DNA of 64,000 nt from an uncultured Oscillospiraceae bacterium (GTDB lineage Bacteria; Bacillota; Clostridia; Oscillospirales; Acutalibacteraceae). The position numbers were made by a program, and so were the translations under genes. Below, piece by piece: positions 1 through 7,366 of the stretch; within the stretch, counting starts at the first letter, position 1; every line of letters starts with the position of its first letter. The notes beneath the pieces are model-generated. The model searched no databases. It was given only the letters and a program-made list of their open reading frames with translations, and had not been told where the DNA came from. The stretch lies in assembly GCA_900544375.1 (NCBI GenBank), contig UQUZ01000010.1, positions 1-64,000 of the forward strand, in the 5' to 3' direction.

Positions 1-1749
1 GATCTCCTTCCACAATGCATCCAACCGCTCGGGCGAAAGGGGAAGCGCCGTTTTACCGCCCGCAAGGAGCATCAGCAGCTCATAATTGCGCAGGGCAAAT
101 TCGCACTTGCGGTTATAAAATTTATTGGCACTCTGCGTTGTATAAGTGCCTTGGTGCTTTTCCAGATATAGCTCGCCCTGATGGACCGGGTAAACGGTGC
201 CGTCATCGAGCTTTTGAAAGGCGTCGATCGCTTTGGAGGGGATCACCTCAGGCTCCCCCTCGATATTGCGAAAACGCTCCATGCGCTCAATATGCTCATA
301 ACCGGGGCCTGCGCCACCGTCGCCGATGCCAAAGAGCATGATGGCCTGATTGCTGATTTTGCGTTCTTGGTAATTACGCTCGCCAAATTTCATGCGCTCT
401 GCTGTGACAGGGCCGTTATAAGTTTCATCCGGCAGCATATGAGCCAGCACCTCGGAGCCATCCGGGCTCTGCCAGCGGAAGGTGTGATAGGGGAATTTAT
501 TCACCGTATTCCAGCTCATCTTTTGCGTTAAGAAATAGGGCACGCCCGCAAGCTTCATCACTTGCGGCAGGCAGGCGGAGTAGCCAAAGCTATCTGGAAG
601 CCAGAGGATTTTCATATCCAGCCCAAATTCTCTGCGAAAAAACTGCTTGCCGTAATAAAACTGCCGGAGCATGCTTTCGCCGCTGATGAGGTTGGAGTCC
701 ATCTCTACCCAAGTGGCGCCCTGCACCTCCCAACGGCCGGCCTGCACAGCCGCTTTGACACGCTGGTAAAGCTCAGGGGCCCCTTCCTCGATCCAGCGGT
801 AGAGCTGCGCCTGAGATGCGCCGAAGATATAATTCGGGTATTTCTCCAGGTTGTGTAGTTGGGTGGAAAAAGTCCGCAAGCCTTTGCGCTTCGTTTCCCG
901 GATGGGCCACTTCCATGCGAGATCCAGATGGGCATGGCCGATCGCGTAATATTGGAAATGGCCGGGCTCCTGATTGCGCCGATCAAAAAGAGGCAGGAGC
1001 TTTTCGCGGTATGCGGCGGCTTGTGCGTCGCTGATGGTTGGATACACCTGCAAAAGCGCGGAAAGCTGCTGGAGGATTGCAAGGGTAAATTCTGTATCCG
1101 GGTTGGTGTCATAAACAGAAATCAGGGCCTGCACGTCATAGGCGAGCGCCCGGATATGCTCATGGCACACAGCAGTGGATAATTCGCCAATGCGCGCGCC
1201 GTTTTTTAGGTTGCCGAACAGGTCGTTTGCCGCGGCATCGATCCAAAAATCGATCACGCCATCCTTTGAGAAATCCTTGACGACACGCTTAACGGGGAGG
1301 GAGAGTGTATAGTCGTATTCAGAGGCATAGCAGGTGATTGCCTGCACAGGGGTTGCGTCAGGCTGATAGATTAAGCCCTCGCCGCCGATATTGATGAGAT
1401 AAACATTGTGATCCCCTCGATGCACAGGCGGAATTTTTCCCGTCACATGGAACCATGCGCAGTCAAACGTGTGCTGCGCCCAGCGGTCGCCAGGCTTAAG
1501 ATGTTGCATCAGCCTGCCGGTTTCCTTTTTTGCAAAGGGCAGGGGCTCCTCGCTCACATAAGCGTCGGCCTGGAGCGCCCCGGTAACCTCATAAGCACGG
1601 TCAAACAAAGCTTCTGTCATGCGTTCGATCCGCGTTCTGAGCAGAAGATCCGCCGGGCGGCGGGATTTGGAGAAACGCTTTCGATCCTCCAGCCTTTTTT
1701 TGCGGTTTACAGATCCGCAGGTCATTTTTTGGGAAAATGTTTTTTGCAT
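1..1749 (-). CDS. Alpha-mannosidase, glycoside hydrolase family 38 (C-terminus beyond window)
   Basis: Reading the minus strand from 1749 gives 583 residues without a stop, running off the window edge. The frame contains GH38 hallmarks: YAIGHAHLDLAWKWPIRET (catalytic-domain start with metal-binding His and Asp), WLPDSFGYSACLPQ (nucleophile region), LFGIGDGGAGPG, and GTYTTQSANKFYNRKCE. An N-terminal beta-rich region ending in a WFHVTGKIP-like segment precedes the catalytic part, as in bacterial GH38 enzymes of about 1000 residues; the helical bundle end and C-terminal beta domain are missing here. The ATG at 1749 is chosen because AAGGCGG lies 8 bases upstream, although the frame stays open back to the ylbJ stop. 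It should release terminal alpha-mannose from glycans, intracellularly since no signal peptide is visible. It lies 162 bases downstream of ylbJ on the same strand, with no clear promoter between them. Confidence 0.93.
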   Translation of the reverse strand, partial: MQKTFSQKMTCGSVNRKKRLEDRKRFSKSRRPADLLLRTRIERMTEALFDRAYEVTGALQADAYVSEEPLPFAKKETGRLMQHLKPGDRWAQHTFDCAWFHVTGKIPPVHRGDHNVYLINIGGEGLIYQPDATPVQAITCYASEYDYTLSLPVKRVVKDFSKDGVIDFWIDAAANDLFGNLKNGARIGELSTAVCHEHIRALAYDVQALISVYDTNPDTEFTLAILQQLSALLQVYPTISDAQAAAYREKLLPLFDRRNQEPGHFQYYAIGHAHLDLAWKWPIRETKRKGLRTFSTQLHNLEKYPNYIFGASQAQLYRWIEEGAPELYQRVKAAVQAGRWEVQGATWVEMDSNLISGESMLRQFYYGKQFFRREFGLDMKILWLPDSFGYSACLPQVMKLAGVPYFLTQKMSWNTVNKFPYHTFRWQSPDGSEVLAHMLPDETYNGPVTAERMKFGERNYQERKISNQAIMLFGIGDGGAGPGYEHIERMERFRNIEGEPEVIPSKAIDAFQKLDDGTVYPVHQGELYLEKHQGTYTTQSANKFYNRKCEFALRNYELLMLLAGGKTALPLSPERLDALWKEI

Positions 1750-1911
1750 CGTATCTACCGCCTTGTCAAAGTGATCAATTAATTGCCGTATCGCTGAGAG
1801 GACAGGGCGTGCCGTTATGCAGCTGGCAATGGGGAAGATACGGGCGACCTTGTCCAGATGATGGATGGCCAACCCTTTTGGGTTCGCCCTGTTCCCATGT
1901 ATCGCCTTAGT

Positions 1912-2979
1912 TTAGCATGTTTTTCGACGGCCTTCAACCTCTAAAATCAGCAGGGCGCACATAAACAGCATTCCGGCGGCCACCGGCGCAGAGGCGGCGA
2001 AGGCCTGCGGTAACGCCTGCACATGGTTAGAAAAAACTGGCGTTTCACAGGGAAACAGCCGGAAAAGCCCTGCGCTGATCAGGCAGGCAAGCAAGCCGTT
2101 TGCCACCCTGCCGCAAAAAAAGAGCGGCAGGGAAAGCTTTGTTTTGGATACATCGTGCAGCACTTGGCAATGCACGCAGATTCCGCCCCAGCCGAGCACA
2201 AGCGCAAGGGCGGGCAGCGGCACTTTTCCGGCTGCGCTGGCGCAGCCGGAGGTTACCTCTAAAAAGCATTGTAAAAGAATACGCAGTGTGCTGGGCAGCG
2301 GAAGAAGGCTGAACAGCGCAGCAATGCAGGAAAATAGAATGACCCAAACGCAGATAGATACAATGCCTGCGCAGCCTTGTGTAGCGGCGTCCACCAGGGC
2401 CTGCGCCATGGACGGGCCGGTAGGGGGAACAACAGGGCTTTCTCTCATCGTCTCTTTGGATGCGAGAAAGCGCATGCAAAGCCCGATCAGCAGCGCGCTG
2501 GCAGTGAGTGCCGCGCAGAGGATTAGCCCGGCCTGTCGGCTGCGGAGCATGGCGGAGCCAACGGCGCTGATTAAAAAGGCAGGGCCGGAATTGACGCAGA
2601 AGAACAGCATGCGCTGCGCCTGCTTTTGTGTGATCAGAGCGGCGTCGAGCAATTGCACCGTCATGCGTGCGCCAACCGGATAGCCGCCGATCAGGCTCAT
2701 CAGGATGGCGCTGCCTGCCGCGCCTGGCAGGCGAAACAGTAGCTTGGTGATCGGTTCCAGCAGGTGGCCTGCCCGTTGCGCAAGGCCGGATTGCACCAGG
2801 AAGGACGAAAGCGCTAAAAACGGAAAAAGAGATGGAATCACAACTTGCCCGCATAAGGTAAGTCCATCCCGCACCCCTTGCGAGGCAGCCTGTGGCGCAA
2901 TCAGAATGCCGCCCCCAAAGGCGGCGGCGCCAAATGCGGATAATAGGATTTGCAGCGTTTTCAGCCGTTTCTTTTTCAT
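1912..2979 (-). CDS. ylbJ: Sporulation integral membrane protein YlbJ (SpoVV-type)
   Basis: A 355-residue polytopic membrane protein with nucleoside-transporter/gate-type repeats and the family signature GGYPVGARMTVQLL, followed by FFCVNSGPAFLISAVGS. In Bacillus subtilis the homologue sits in the outer forespore membrane and is needed for dipicolinic acid transport from mother cell to forespore, hence spore heat resistance. The frame opens further upstream (to 3087) but the ATG at 2979 has a GGGGGG ribosome binding site at the right distance and begins MKKKRLKTLQ followed by the first membrane helix. It is divergent from yqfC with 81 bases between starts, so two sporulation promoters probably share that gap. 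Its presence marks the host as a spore former. Confidence 0.93.
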   Translation of the reverse strand: MKKKRLKTLQILLSAFGAAAFGGGILIAPQAASQGVRDGLTLCGQVVIPSLFPFLALSSFLVQSGLAQRAGHLLEPITKLLFRLPGAAGSAILMSLIGGYPVGARMTVQLLDAALITQKQAQRMLFFCVNSGPAFLISAVGSAMLRSRQAGLILCAALTASALLIGLCMRFLASKETMRESPVVPPTGPSMAQALVDAATQGCAGIVSICVWVILFSCIAALFSLLPLPSTLRILLQCFLEVTSGCASAAGKVPLPALALVLGWGGICVHCQVLHDVSKTKLSLPLFFCGRVANGLLACLISAGLFRLFPCETPVFSNHVQALPQAFAASAPVAAGMLFMCALLILEVEGRRKTC

Positions 2980-3060
2980 AGTCCTTCCCCCCTGATGCAT
3001 ATATATGAGGAACGGGCGGGGGAACATGCCCGGCATATCAGGAAACGCGAGGTTGGGGCC

Positions 3061-3378
3061 ATGAGAAAAGCAGGAATACGCAGCCATCGGGGCAGCGGCG
3101 CGCCAAACAGCGGGCTGACCACCAAAGAAAAACTAACGCAGGAGCTGGAGATCCCTCAAGCCGCTCTACGCGGCGTTTCCCATATGGAGCTTTCCGGTAA
3201 CCGGGAGGCAATCGTTGAAGGCTGTAAGGGTGTTGTGGAATATGACGAGGGGATTATCCGCCTGAATCTTGGCAAAAATATCGTGCGGTTTACAGGCACT
3301 GGGCTGAGCATCCGCACTTTAACGCTGGAGCAGGCGATTATCACCGGCAATATCCTCTCCATTGATTTTTCTAATTAA
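3061..3378 (+). CDS. yqfC: Sporulation protein YqfC
   Basis: A 105-residue protein matching the YqfC family: the segment ELEIPQAALRGVSHMELSGN, then GVVEYDEGIIRLNLGKNIVRFTGTGL and LTLEQAIITGNILSIDF. The family is small, conserved in spore formers, made under mother-cell control in B. subtilis, and of unknown molecular role; it always travels with yqfD, as here. The frame is open upstream to 2950, but the ATG at 3061 preceded by GAGG fits the known family length. yqfD follows after 35 bases, so the two are almost certainly one operon. Confidence 0.9.
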   Translation: MRKAGIRSHRGSGAPNSGLTTKEKLTQELEIPQAALRGVSHMELSGNREAIVEGCKGVVEYDEGIIRLNLGKNIVRFTGTGLSIRTLTLEQAIITGNILSIDFSN

Positions 3379-3413
3379 GTGGTTGCCTGGGTAGGCGGGA
3401 AGGGGAGACACAG

Positions 3414-4610
3414 GTGCTTTTTATTAAACTCATCCGTTTTTTATGCGGATATGTGCGTTTCCGTGCAAAGGGTGGCTTTCCGGAGCGCTTTATCAATTTA
3501 TGCTCCAAGGAGAATATTCCCCTGTGGGACATCAGCGGCAGCAAGGGGGAAATGTATGCCAAGACAACAATTCGTGGGTATCACCGCATCCGCGCCTGCG
3601 CGCGCAAATCCGGCATGCGGCCGCGGGTGGCAGGGCGGTATGGGCTTCCATTCTTTCTGCATCGCCACAAGCGCCGAATTGGCCTGCTTTGCGGCGCAGC
3701 GGTAGCCGTGCTAATTGTTTGCATCCTTTCCTCCATGATTTGGACAATTGACGTGCAAGGAAATGAAGCTGTTTCAGATACGGAAATATTGGCCGTATTT
3801 GAAGAGCTGGGCGTCCGAATCGGGGCGCGCCGTTCTAAAATCGATGTGGAGGAGGTGCAGCGCACCGCAGCCAGGAGGCTCAACGATCTTGCTTGGTTGG
3901 CATTGAATATCAAGGGGAGCGCTGCCGTGATTGAGGTGCGCGAGCGTATCCCTGCTCCTCAGGTGGAGAATGATACCACGCCGCGTAATATCCTTGCTTC
4001 ACAGGATGGCACGATCCTCAGCCTGAAGGTATATGAAGGAGAAGCGGCCGTGAAGAAGGGGGAGGCTGTGCTAAAAGGGGATCTGTTGATTAGCAGTGTT
4101 GTTACCAACAAAGATCTTTCTGTCTCCTTCAAGCACGCGCGCGGTGTTGCGATCGCGCAGACGCGTCACACGGTGAGCCATACCTTCCCTTTCCGGCAAA
4201 AGGCACGACAATATACCGGAGTGGAAAGCGAGCGTTATCGGCTTTCCTTTTTTGGGTTGCGGATTCCTTTTGGCTTCGACCGGCAGCCGGAAGGGGAGGC
4301 AGAGAGCTTTTTCTTTCGTAATACGCTGCGCATGAATCAGGTTCCGCTGCCCGTTTACACGGAAACATATCTCAAGCGGGAATATATCGAACAGGAGGTT
4401 ACGCTCCCCAAAGCGCAGGCGCTGTTGGCCGCAGCGGCGGAATATGAGCAAAAGGTGAGGGCGGAGTTGGGGGAGGCAACAATTCTGGAGCAGAAGGTGG
4501 AAACGCATTTTACGCAGGAGGCCTGCGTTATCACAGGCACTTATACTTGCGAGGAAGAGATTGGAGTTCCGGAGGCACTACAGGTTGAGGATCATATGGC
4601 CTTGGAATAG
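3414..4610 (+). CDS. yqfD: Sporulation protein YqfD
   Basis: 398 residues, the usual size for YqfD. Residues 1-85 form the conserved cytoplasmic N-terminal domain (GYVRFRAKGGFPERFINLC, then IPLWDI), followed by a basic stretch and one membrane helix near residues 90-108 (LLCGAAVAVLIVCILSSMIW). The rest is an exported domain beginning IDVQGNEAVSDTEI, resembling the POTRA-like start of FtsQ/SpoIIQ-type proteins, with a later DGTILSLKVYEGEAAVKKGE segment. The start codon is GTG with AAGGGGAG six bases upstream. In many relatives phoH and yqfF-type genes follow; here they do not, and a kilobase of non-coding DNA comes next. Confidence 0.9.
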   Translation: MLFIKLIRFLCGYVRFRAKGGFPERFINLCSKENIPLWDISGSKGEMYAKTTIRGYHRIRACARKSGMRPRVAGRYGLPFFLHRHKRRIGLLCGAAVAVLIVCILSSMIWTIDVQGNEAVSDTEILAVFEELGVRIGARRSKIDVEEVQRTAARRLNDLAWLALNIKGSAAVIEVRERIPAPQVENDTTPRNILASQDGTILSLKVYEGEAAVKKGEAVLKGDLLISSVVTNKDLSVSFKHARGVAIAQTRHTVSHTFPFRQKARQYTGVESERYRLSFFGLRIPFGFDRQPEGEAESFFFRNTLRMNQVPLPVYTETYLKREYIEQEVTLPKAQALLAAAAEYEQKVRAELGEATILEQKVETHFTQEACVITGTYTCEEEIGVPEALQVEDHMALE

Positions 4611-4923
4611 CGTAAAGATAAATAACTTTACAGATGGAGAGATTCGTTGAAAAATAACGGATTGATTGGAAAATCTAAGAAAAAGATCAGGCTTATATCC
4701 GACAAGCCATTTACTTGACAGGTCAAAAAGTTGTGCCTGCCCGGTCTTGCGTCATACAGAACACTCCACATGGAGAAAAAGCAAAAAAAGTTGGGAAATA
4801 CGCAATTTTTTATCCAGCGGATCATTATATGGATGGGTAGAAAAGCGCTGCATGCGCTGTTCCATCCTGCTCAAAAACGGATTCATATGATGCCTGAAGG
4901 GCAATGCTATGCTTTGCATCAAA

Positions 4924-4968
4924 ACGGGCCTTGTATATGCATTTTGTATATACAGAGCCTGTTTTTTT
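4924..4968 (+). terminator. Terminator-like hairpin downstream of yqfD
   Basis: GGGCCTTGTATAT pairs imperfectly with GTATATACAGAGCC around a short loop, followed by seven T. It lies about 310 bases after yqfD, so it could end the yqfCD transcript or a small untranslated RNA. Confidence 0.5.
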
Positions 4969-5022
4969 CAAAGATGTGGAAAACTATGTGAAAGTAAAGT
5001 TAAAATCTTTACATTTAAGGCG

Positions 5023-5048
5023 TTATAATTCTCGATTTAGAATTATAA
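5023..5048. repeat. Perfect inverted repeat beside DnaA-box-like sites
   Basis: TTATAATTCT (5023-5032) and its exact reverse complement AGAATTATAA (5039-5048) around a 6-base spacer. The flanks carry TGTGGAAAA (4975-4983), GTTTCCACA (5055-5063) and CTTTCCACA (5064-5072), each close to the DnaA box TTATCCACA. Function unknown; it could be a protein-binding or DNA-unwinding site. Confidence 0.5.
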
Positions 5049-5210
5049 AAACGAGTTTCCACACTTTCCACAGAGTTTTCAACACTGAAAAGTTTTTTTA
5101 CTTTACAGGTTTGTTTATGCAGGAGGAGGCAATCTTTGCATGATAATTTTGAGAAACTAGAATAAAATGGATGAATATAAATTGCGTTTGCATAATGGGA
5201 GAGAAAGAGA

Positions 5211-5238
5211 TTGCGGCTGGAGGAAAGTATGTTATAAT
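5211..5238 (+). promoter_or_regulatory. Sigma-A-type promoter ahead of structured leader or ncRNA
   Basis: TTGCGG at 5211-5216, a 16-base spacer, and a perfect TATAAT at 5233-5238. Transcription would start near 5245, immediately before a run of hairpins and about 380 bases ahead of the EFR1 gene. Confidence 0.65.
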
Positions 5239-5244
5239 AACCTC

Positions 5245-5430
5245 ACGAATCTCTAGGGAATCAAAGATTCCAAGAGCTTCGGAGAACATTGGCCATCGAA
5301 TCGCGCTCACGCTTTCGGTTCTCGGCTAAATAGCTTCAAACGGGTCGTAAAGTTTCAAGCTTTGAAACTTGAAGCATTGGAAAAATGTCTGTCGGCGCAA
5401 AACGCCTCCTGCCGCGATGCGGCAACGCCA
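5245..5430 (+). ncRNA. Candidate structured RNA: chain of hairpins
   Basis: Directly after the promoter lie successive self-complementary segments: an extended stem 5247-5280 (GAATCTCT..GGAATC AAA GATTCC..AGAG.TTC), a stem 5282-5323 (GAGAAC/GTTCTC with inner CGAA/TTCG and GCG/CGC), a perfect 9-bp stem with a 3-base loop at 5350-5370 (AAGTTTCAA GCT TTGAAACTT), GGCG/CGCC at 5394-5406, and TGCCGC/GCGGCA at 5410-5424. No open frame with a ribosome binding site covers it. It does not match T-box, SAM, purine, cobalamin, tmRNA, SRP or RNase P signatures that I know. It may be a free small RNA or a cis-regulatory leader of the downstream operon; the 3' end is not defined. Confidence 0.45.
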
Positions 5431-5557
5431 TTTTCCGCGGAGGGAGCTCCAGGGTGTGGCAATGCAGCCTCCAACATGCTGTTTAAAGCGTAGAATTATA
5501 TCTGCGCGTTTTTCGCCAGTTGATTTGTCAAAAAACATGATGCGTCGCTCGGCCGGA

Positions 5558-5577
5558 GCAGGCAAACGTTTGCCTGC
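5558..5577. promoter_or_regulatory. Perfect 20-bp palindrome upstream of the EFR1 gene
   Basis: GCAGGCAAAC at 5558-5567 is followed at once by its reverse complement GTTTGCCTGC. A gapless palindrome is more typical of a dimeric repressor operator (LacI-like) than of an RNA hairpin. It lies 50 bases before the EFR1 start codon. Confidence 0.5.
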
Positions 5578-5626
5578 AAAGCGCCGGTTGGAGCGGCCGT
5601 CTGCTCTCAGAGGAAGGTGACACAGG

Positions 5627-6442
5627 ATGTCGATAAAAATTTATTGCTTTACCGGAACCGGCAACTCCCTATCCATCGCCCGTCAGTTGGCACAGCCGAT
5701 GCGTGCGGAGGTTGTCCGGTTGGATCTCTCCTATTATGGAGAACAGGCGAGCGAAACCTGCGTGTCAGAGGGGGATATTATCGGTTTTGTTTTTCCCGTC
5801 TATGCATGGAGTTATCCCGATGCGGTGAAAGCGTTTGTAAAGAAGCTGAAGGTGGAGGGCCGGCCGTCCTATGTATTTGCTGTGGCTGATTGTGGCGATT
5901 CCGCCGGGGAAACGCTAACCGCTTTTTCAAGGCTGTTGGAAAAGCATGGCCTCCGCCTGGATTATGGGAATATTTGTGCAATGCCAAATAATTACCTGCC
6001 GCTGTCGAATGTGGATAATAAAGCGATGGAGCGCACGAAGCTGGAAAATGCCCGTGTGCGCTGCACGAAAATTGCAAAGGATATTGAAGAACGGTTGGTA
6101 GGGCTTAACAGCCTGCCGCCAAAGGCGATTGATCCGTTTTTGCTTCATGTGGTGCATCCGCTCTTTTGCTGGTATGCCAAACAGGCTTACCGGAATTTTG
6201 CTGTGGAAGAAGGCTGCACCGGCTGCGGCCTCTGCGCGAAGGTATGCCCGCAGAAAAATATTCGGCTAGAGGGCGGGCGCCCCGTGTGGGGAAAAACATG
6301 CGCAAGCTGCATGGCCTGCATTCATTGGTGCCCAGTGCAGGCGATTCAATACGGCAAAAAAACGAAAAGCTTTGGCCGGTATCACAACCCCAATATTAAT
6401 GTTTCGGCGCTCTGTGGGGAGAAGGAGGGGGCAGGCCGATGA
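5627..6442 (+). CDS. EFR1-type flavodoxin-ferredoxin fusion protein
   Basis: 271 residues. The N-terminal half is a flavodoxin-like domain with the FMN phosphate loop TGTGNS at residues 9-14 and a GFVFPVYAWSYPDAVKAF segment. The C-terminal part is a two-cluster bacterial ferredoxin: Cys197-Cys200-Cys203-Cys207 (CTGCGLCAKVCP) and Cys225-Cys228-Cys231-Cys235 (CASCMACIHWCP), each able to hold a 4Fe-4S cluster. This EFR1 architecture is common in anaerobic Firmicutes and presumably shuttles electrons in the cytosol; the partner is unknown. The ATG has AGGAAGGTG seven bases upstream. Its last bases overlap the start of the amidase gene (ATGA), so the two are translationally coupled. Confidence 0.88.
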   Translation: MSIKIYCFTGTGNSLSIARQLAQPMRAEVVRLDLSYYGEQASETCVSEGDIIGFVFPVYAWSYPDAVKAFVKKLKVEGRPSYVFAVADCGDSAGETLTAFSRLLEKHGLRLDYGNICAMPNNYLPLSNVDNKAMERTKLENARVRCTKIAKDIEERLVGLNSLPPKAIDPFLLHVVHPLFCWYAKQAYRNFAVEEGCTGCGLCAKVCPQKNIRLEGGRPVWGKTCASCMACIHWCPVQAIQYGKKTKSFGRYHNPNINVSALCGEKEGAGR

Positions 6443-7110
6443 AGGGAAGGGTGATTTCCCTGCATGGAGTCCTCCGCTCAAAGCGATTCAAATGGACCCT
6501 GGCAGCCGCGGCCGTATTGCTTGCGATCGGGATCATTACCGGCGTGATCCTGTGGGAAACGCGCGGCGGTGTGACGGCGGATCGCCCAGAGGTTACAGAA
6601 ATTTTCGGCGTGCCGGTGCATACCGTATTCATTCCGGAAACACTTCCGGGCAGGCCAGGAATCAAGCGGGAAGTAAAGTTCATCGTAATCCATGAGACAG
6701 GTAACCCCTCCGAGGGCGCGGATGCGAAGGCACACAGCGATTACCTGTTAAACGGCGGAGAGGGCACAACCTCCTGGCACTATACGGTGGATGACCATGA
6801 GATTTACCATCACATTCCGGATAGTGAGGTTTCCTGGAATGCTGGCGACCGGCGCCAAGAGCCGGGCGGCAACATGAACGGCATCAGCATTGAGCTGTGT
6901 GTCAATCAGGATGGCGATTTTGAAAAAACCTTCGACAACGGTGCACGGTTGACAGCGTATCTGATGAAGGCGTATGATCTGAAGCTGGATGATGTGCAGC
7001 AGCACAACTATTTTAATGGAAAGAATTGCCCGCAGACAATCCGGGAGAGCGGCCGGTGGCAGGAATTTCTAGAGCTAGCGGAAAGCTATCTCAAGCAGAA
7101 AAATAAATAA
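6439..7110 (+). CDS. N-acetylmuramoyl-L-alanine amidase, membrane-anchored (Amidase_2)
   Basis: 223 residues: a short basic cytoplasmic N-terminus, one membrane helix at about 19-40 (LAAAAVLLAIGIITGVILW), then an exported Amidase_2 domain. Candidate zinc ligands are His85 (IVIHETGN), His189 (QQHNYFNGKNCP) and Cys197; SWHYTVDD at 112-119 and ISIELC at 149-154 are further family signatures. The enzyme should cut the bond between MurNAc and L-alanine in peptidoglycan. The start overlaps the EFR1 stop by four bases and has GGAGGGGG upstream. Its pairing with a redox protein has no obvious biochemical logic. A strong terminator follows. Confidence 0.9.
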   Translation: MKGRVISLHGVLRSKRFKWTLAAAAVLLAIGIITGVILWETRGGVTADRPEVTEIFGVPVHTVFIPETLPGRPGIKREVKFIVIHETGNPSEGADAKAHSDYLLNGGEGTTSWHYTVDDHEIYHHIPDSEVSWNAGDRRQEPGGNMNGISIELCVNQDGDFEKTFDNGARLTAYLMKAYDLKLDDVQQHNYFNGKNCPQTIRESGRWQEFLELAESYLKQKNK

Positions 7111-7130
7111 AAAGAGAAAAACAAAAAGAA

Positions 7131-7175
7131 AAGGTTCTGCCGCAAAACTTTGATATTGCGGTAGAACCTTTTTCC
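7131..7175 (+). terminator. Intrinsic terminator of the EFR1-amidase operon
   Basis: AAGGTTCTGCCGCAA pairs with TTGCGGTAGAACCTT (one wobble pair) around a 10-base loop, followed by a T run. It lies 20 bases after the amidase stop. Confidence 0.9.
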
Positions 7176-7366
7176 TTCCTTCCTTTGCCTCCGCCATCCA
7201 TTTGGCGGAGAAAAAACGAAATCGGCTTGATTTTCGGCCTTTTTATTTACTATAATACATGCAAGGCTCTTTCGTTAGAAAAAGGAATGGTGAAAGCCCT
7301 ACCATTCGCGTTACGATGTTCCTATGATTCAAATGTTAATTTAAAATCAGGAAAAGAGGGAATCCA

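Larger units (their letters stand above)
4611..5210. other. Non-coding stretch with terminator-like hairpin and DnaA-box-like sites
   Basis: No convincing gene: the short open frames on both strands lack ribosome binding sites and protein-like composition. The stretch is AT-rich. It holds an imperfect hairpin followed by seven T (4924-4968), a cluster of TTTCCACA-type nonamers (4975-5084), and a perfect inverted repeat of TTATAATTCT (5023-5048). Confidence 0.6.

Noticed and set aside
4975..5084. Chromosomal replication origin
   Set aside because: DnaA-like nonamers are imperfect and neither dnaA nor dnaN is nearby; kept only as a finding about the cluster.
4628..5143. Several short open frames in the yqfD-EFR1 gap
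   Set aside because: No ribosome binding sites, overlapping on both strands, with non-protein-like composition.
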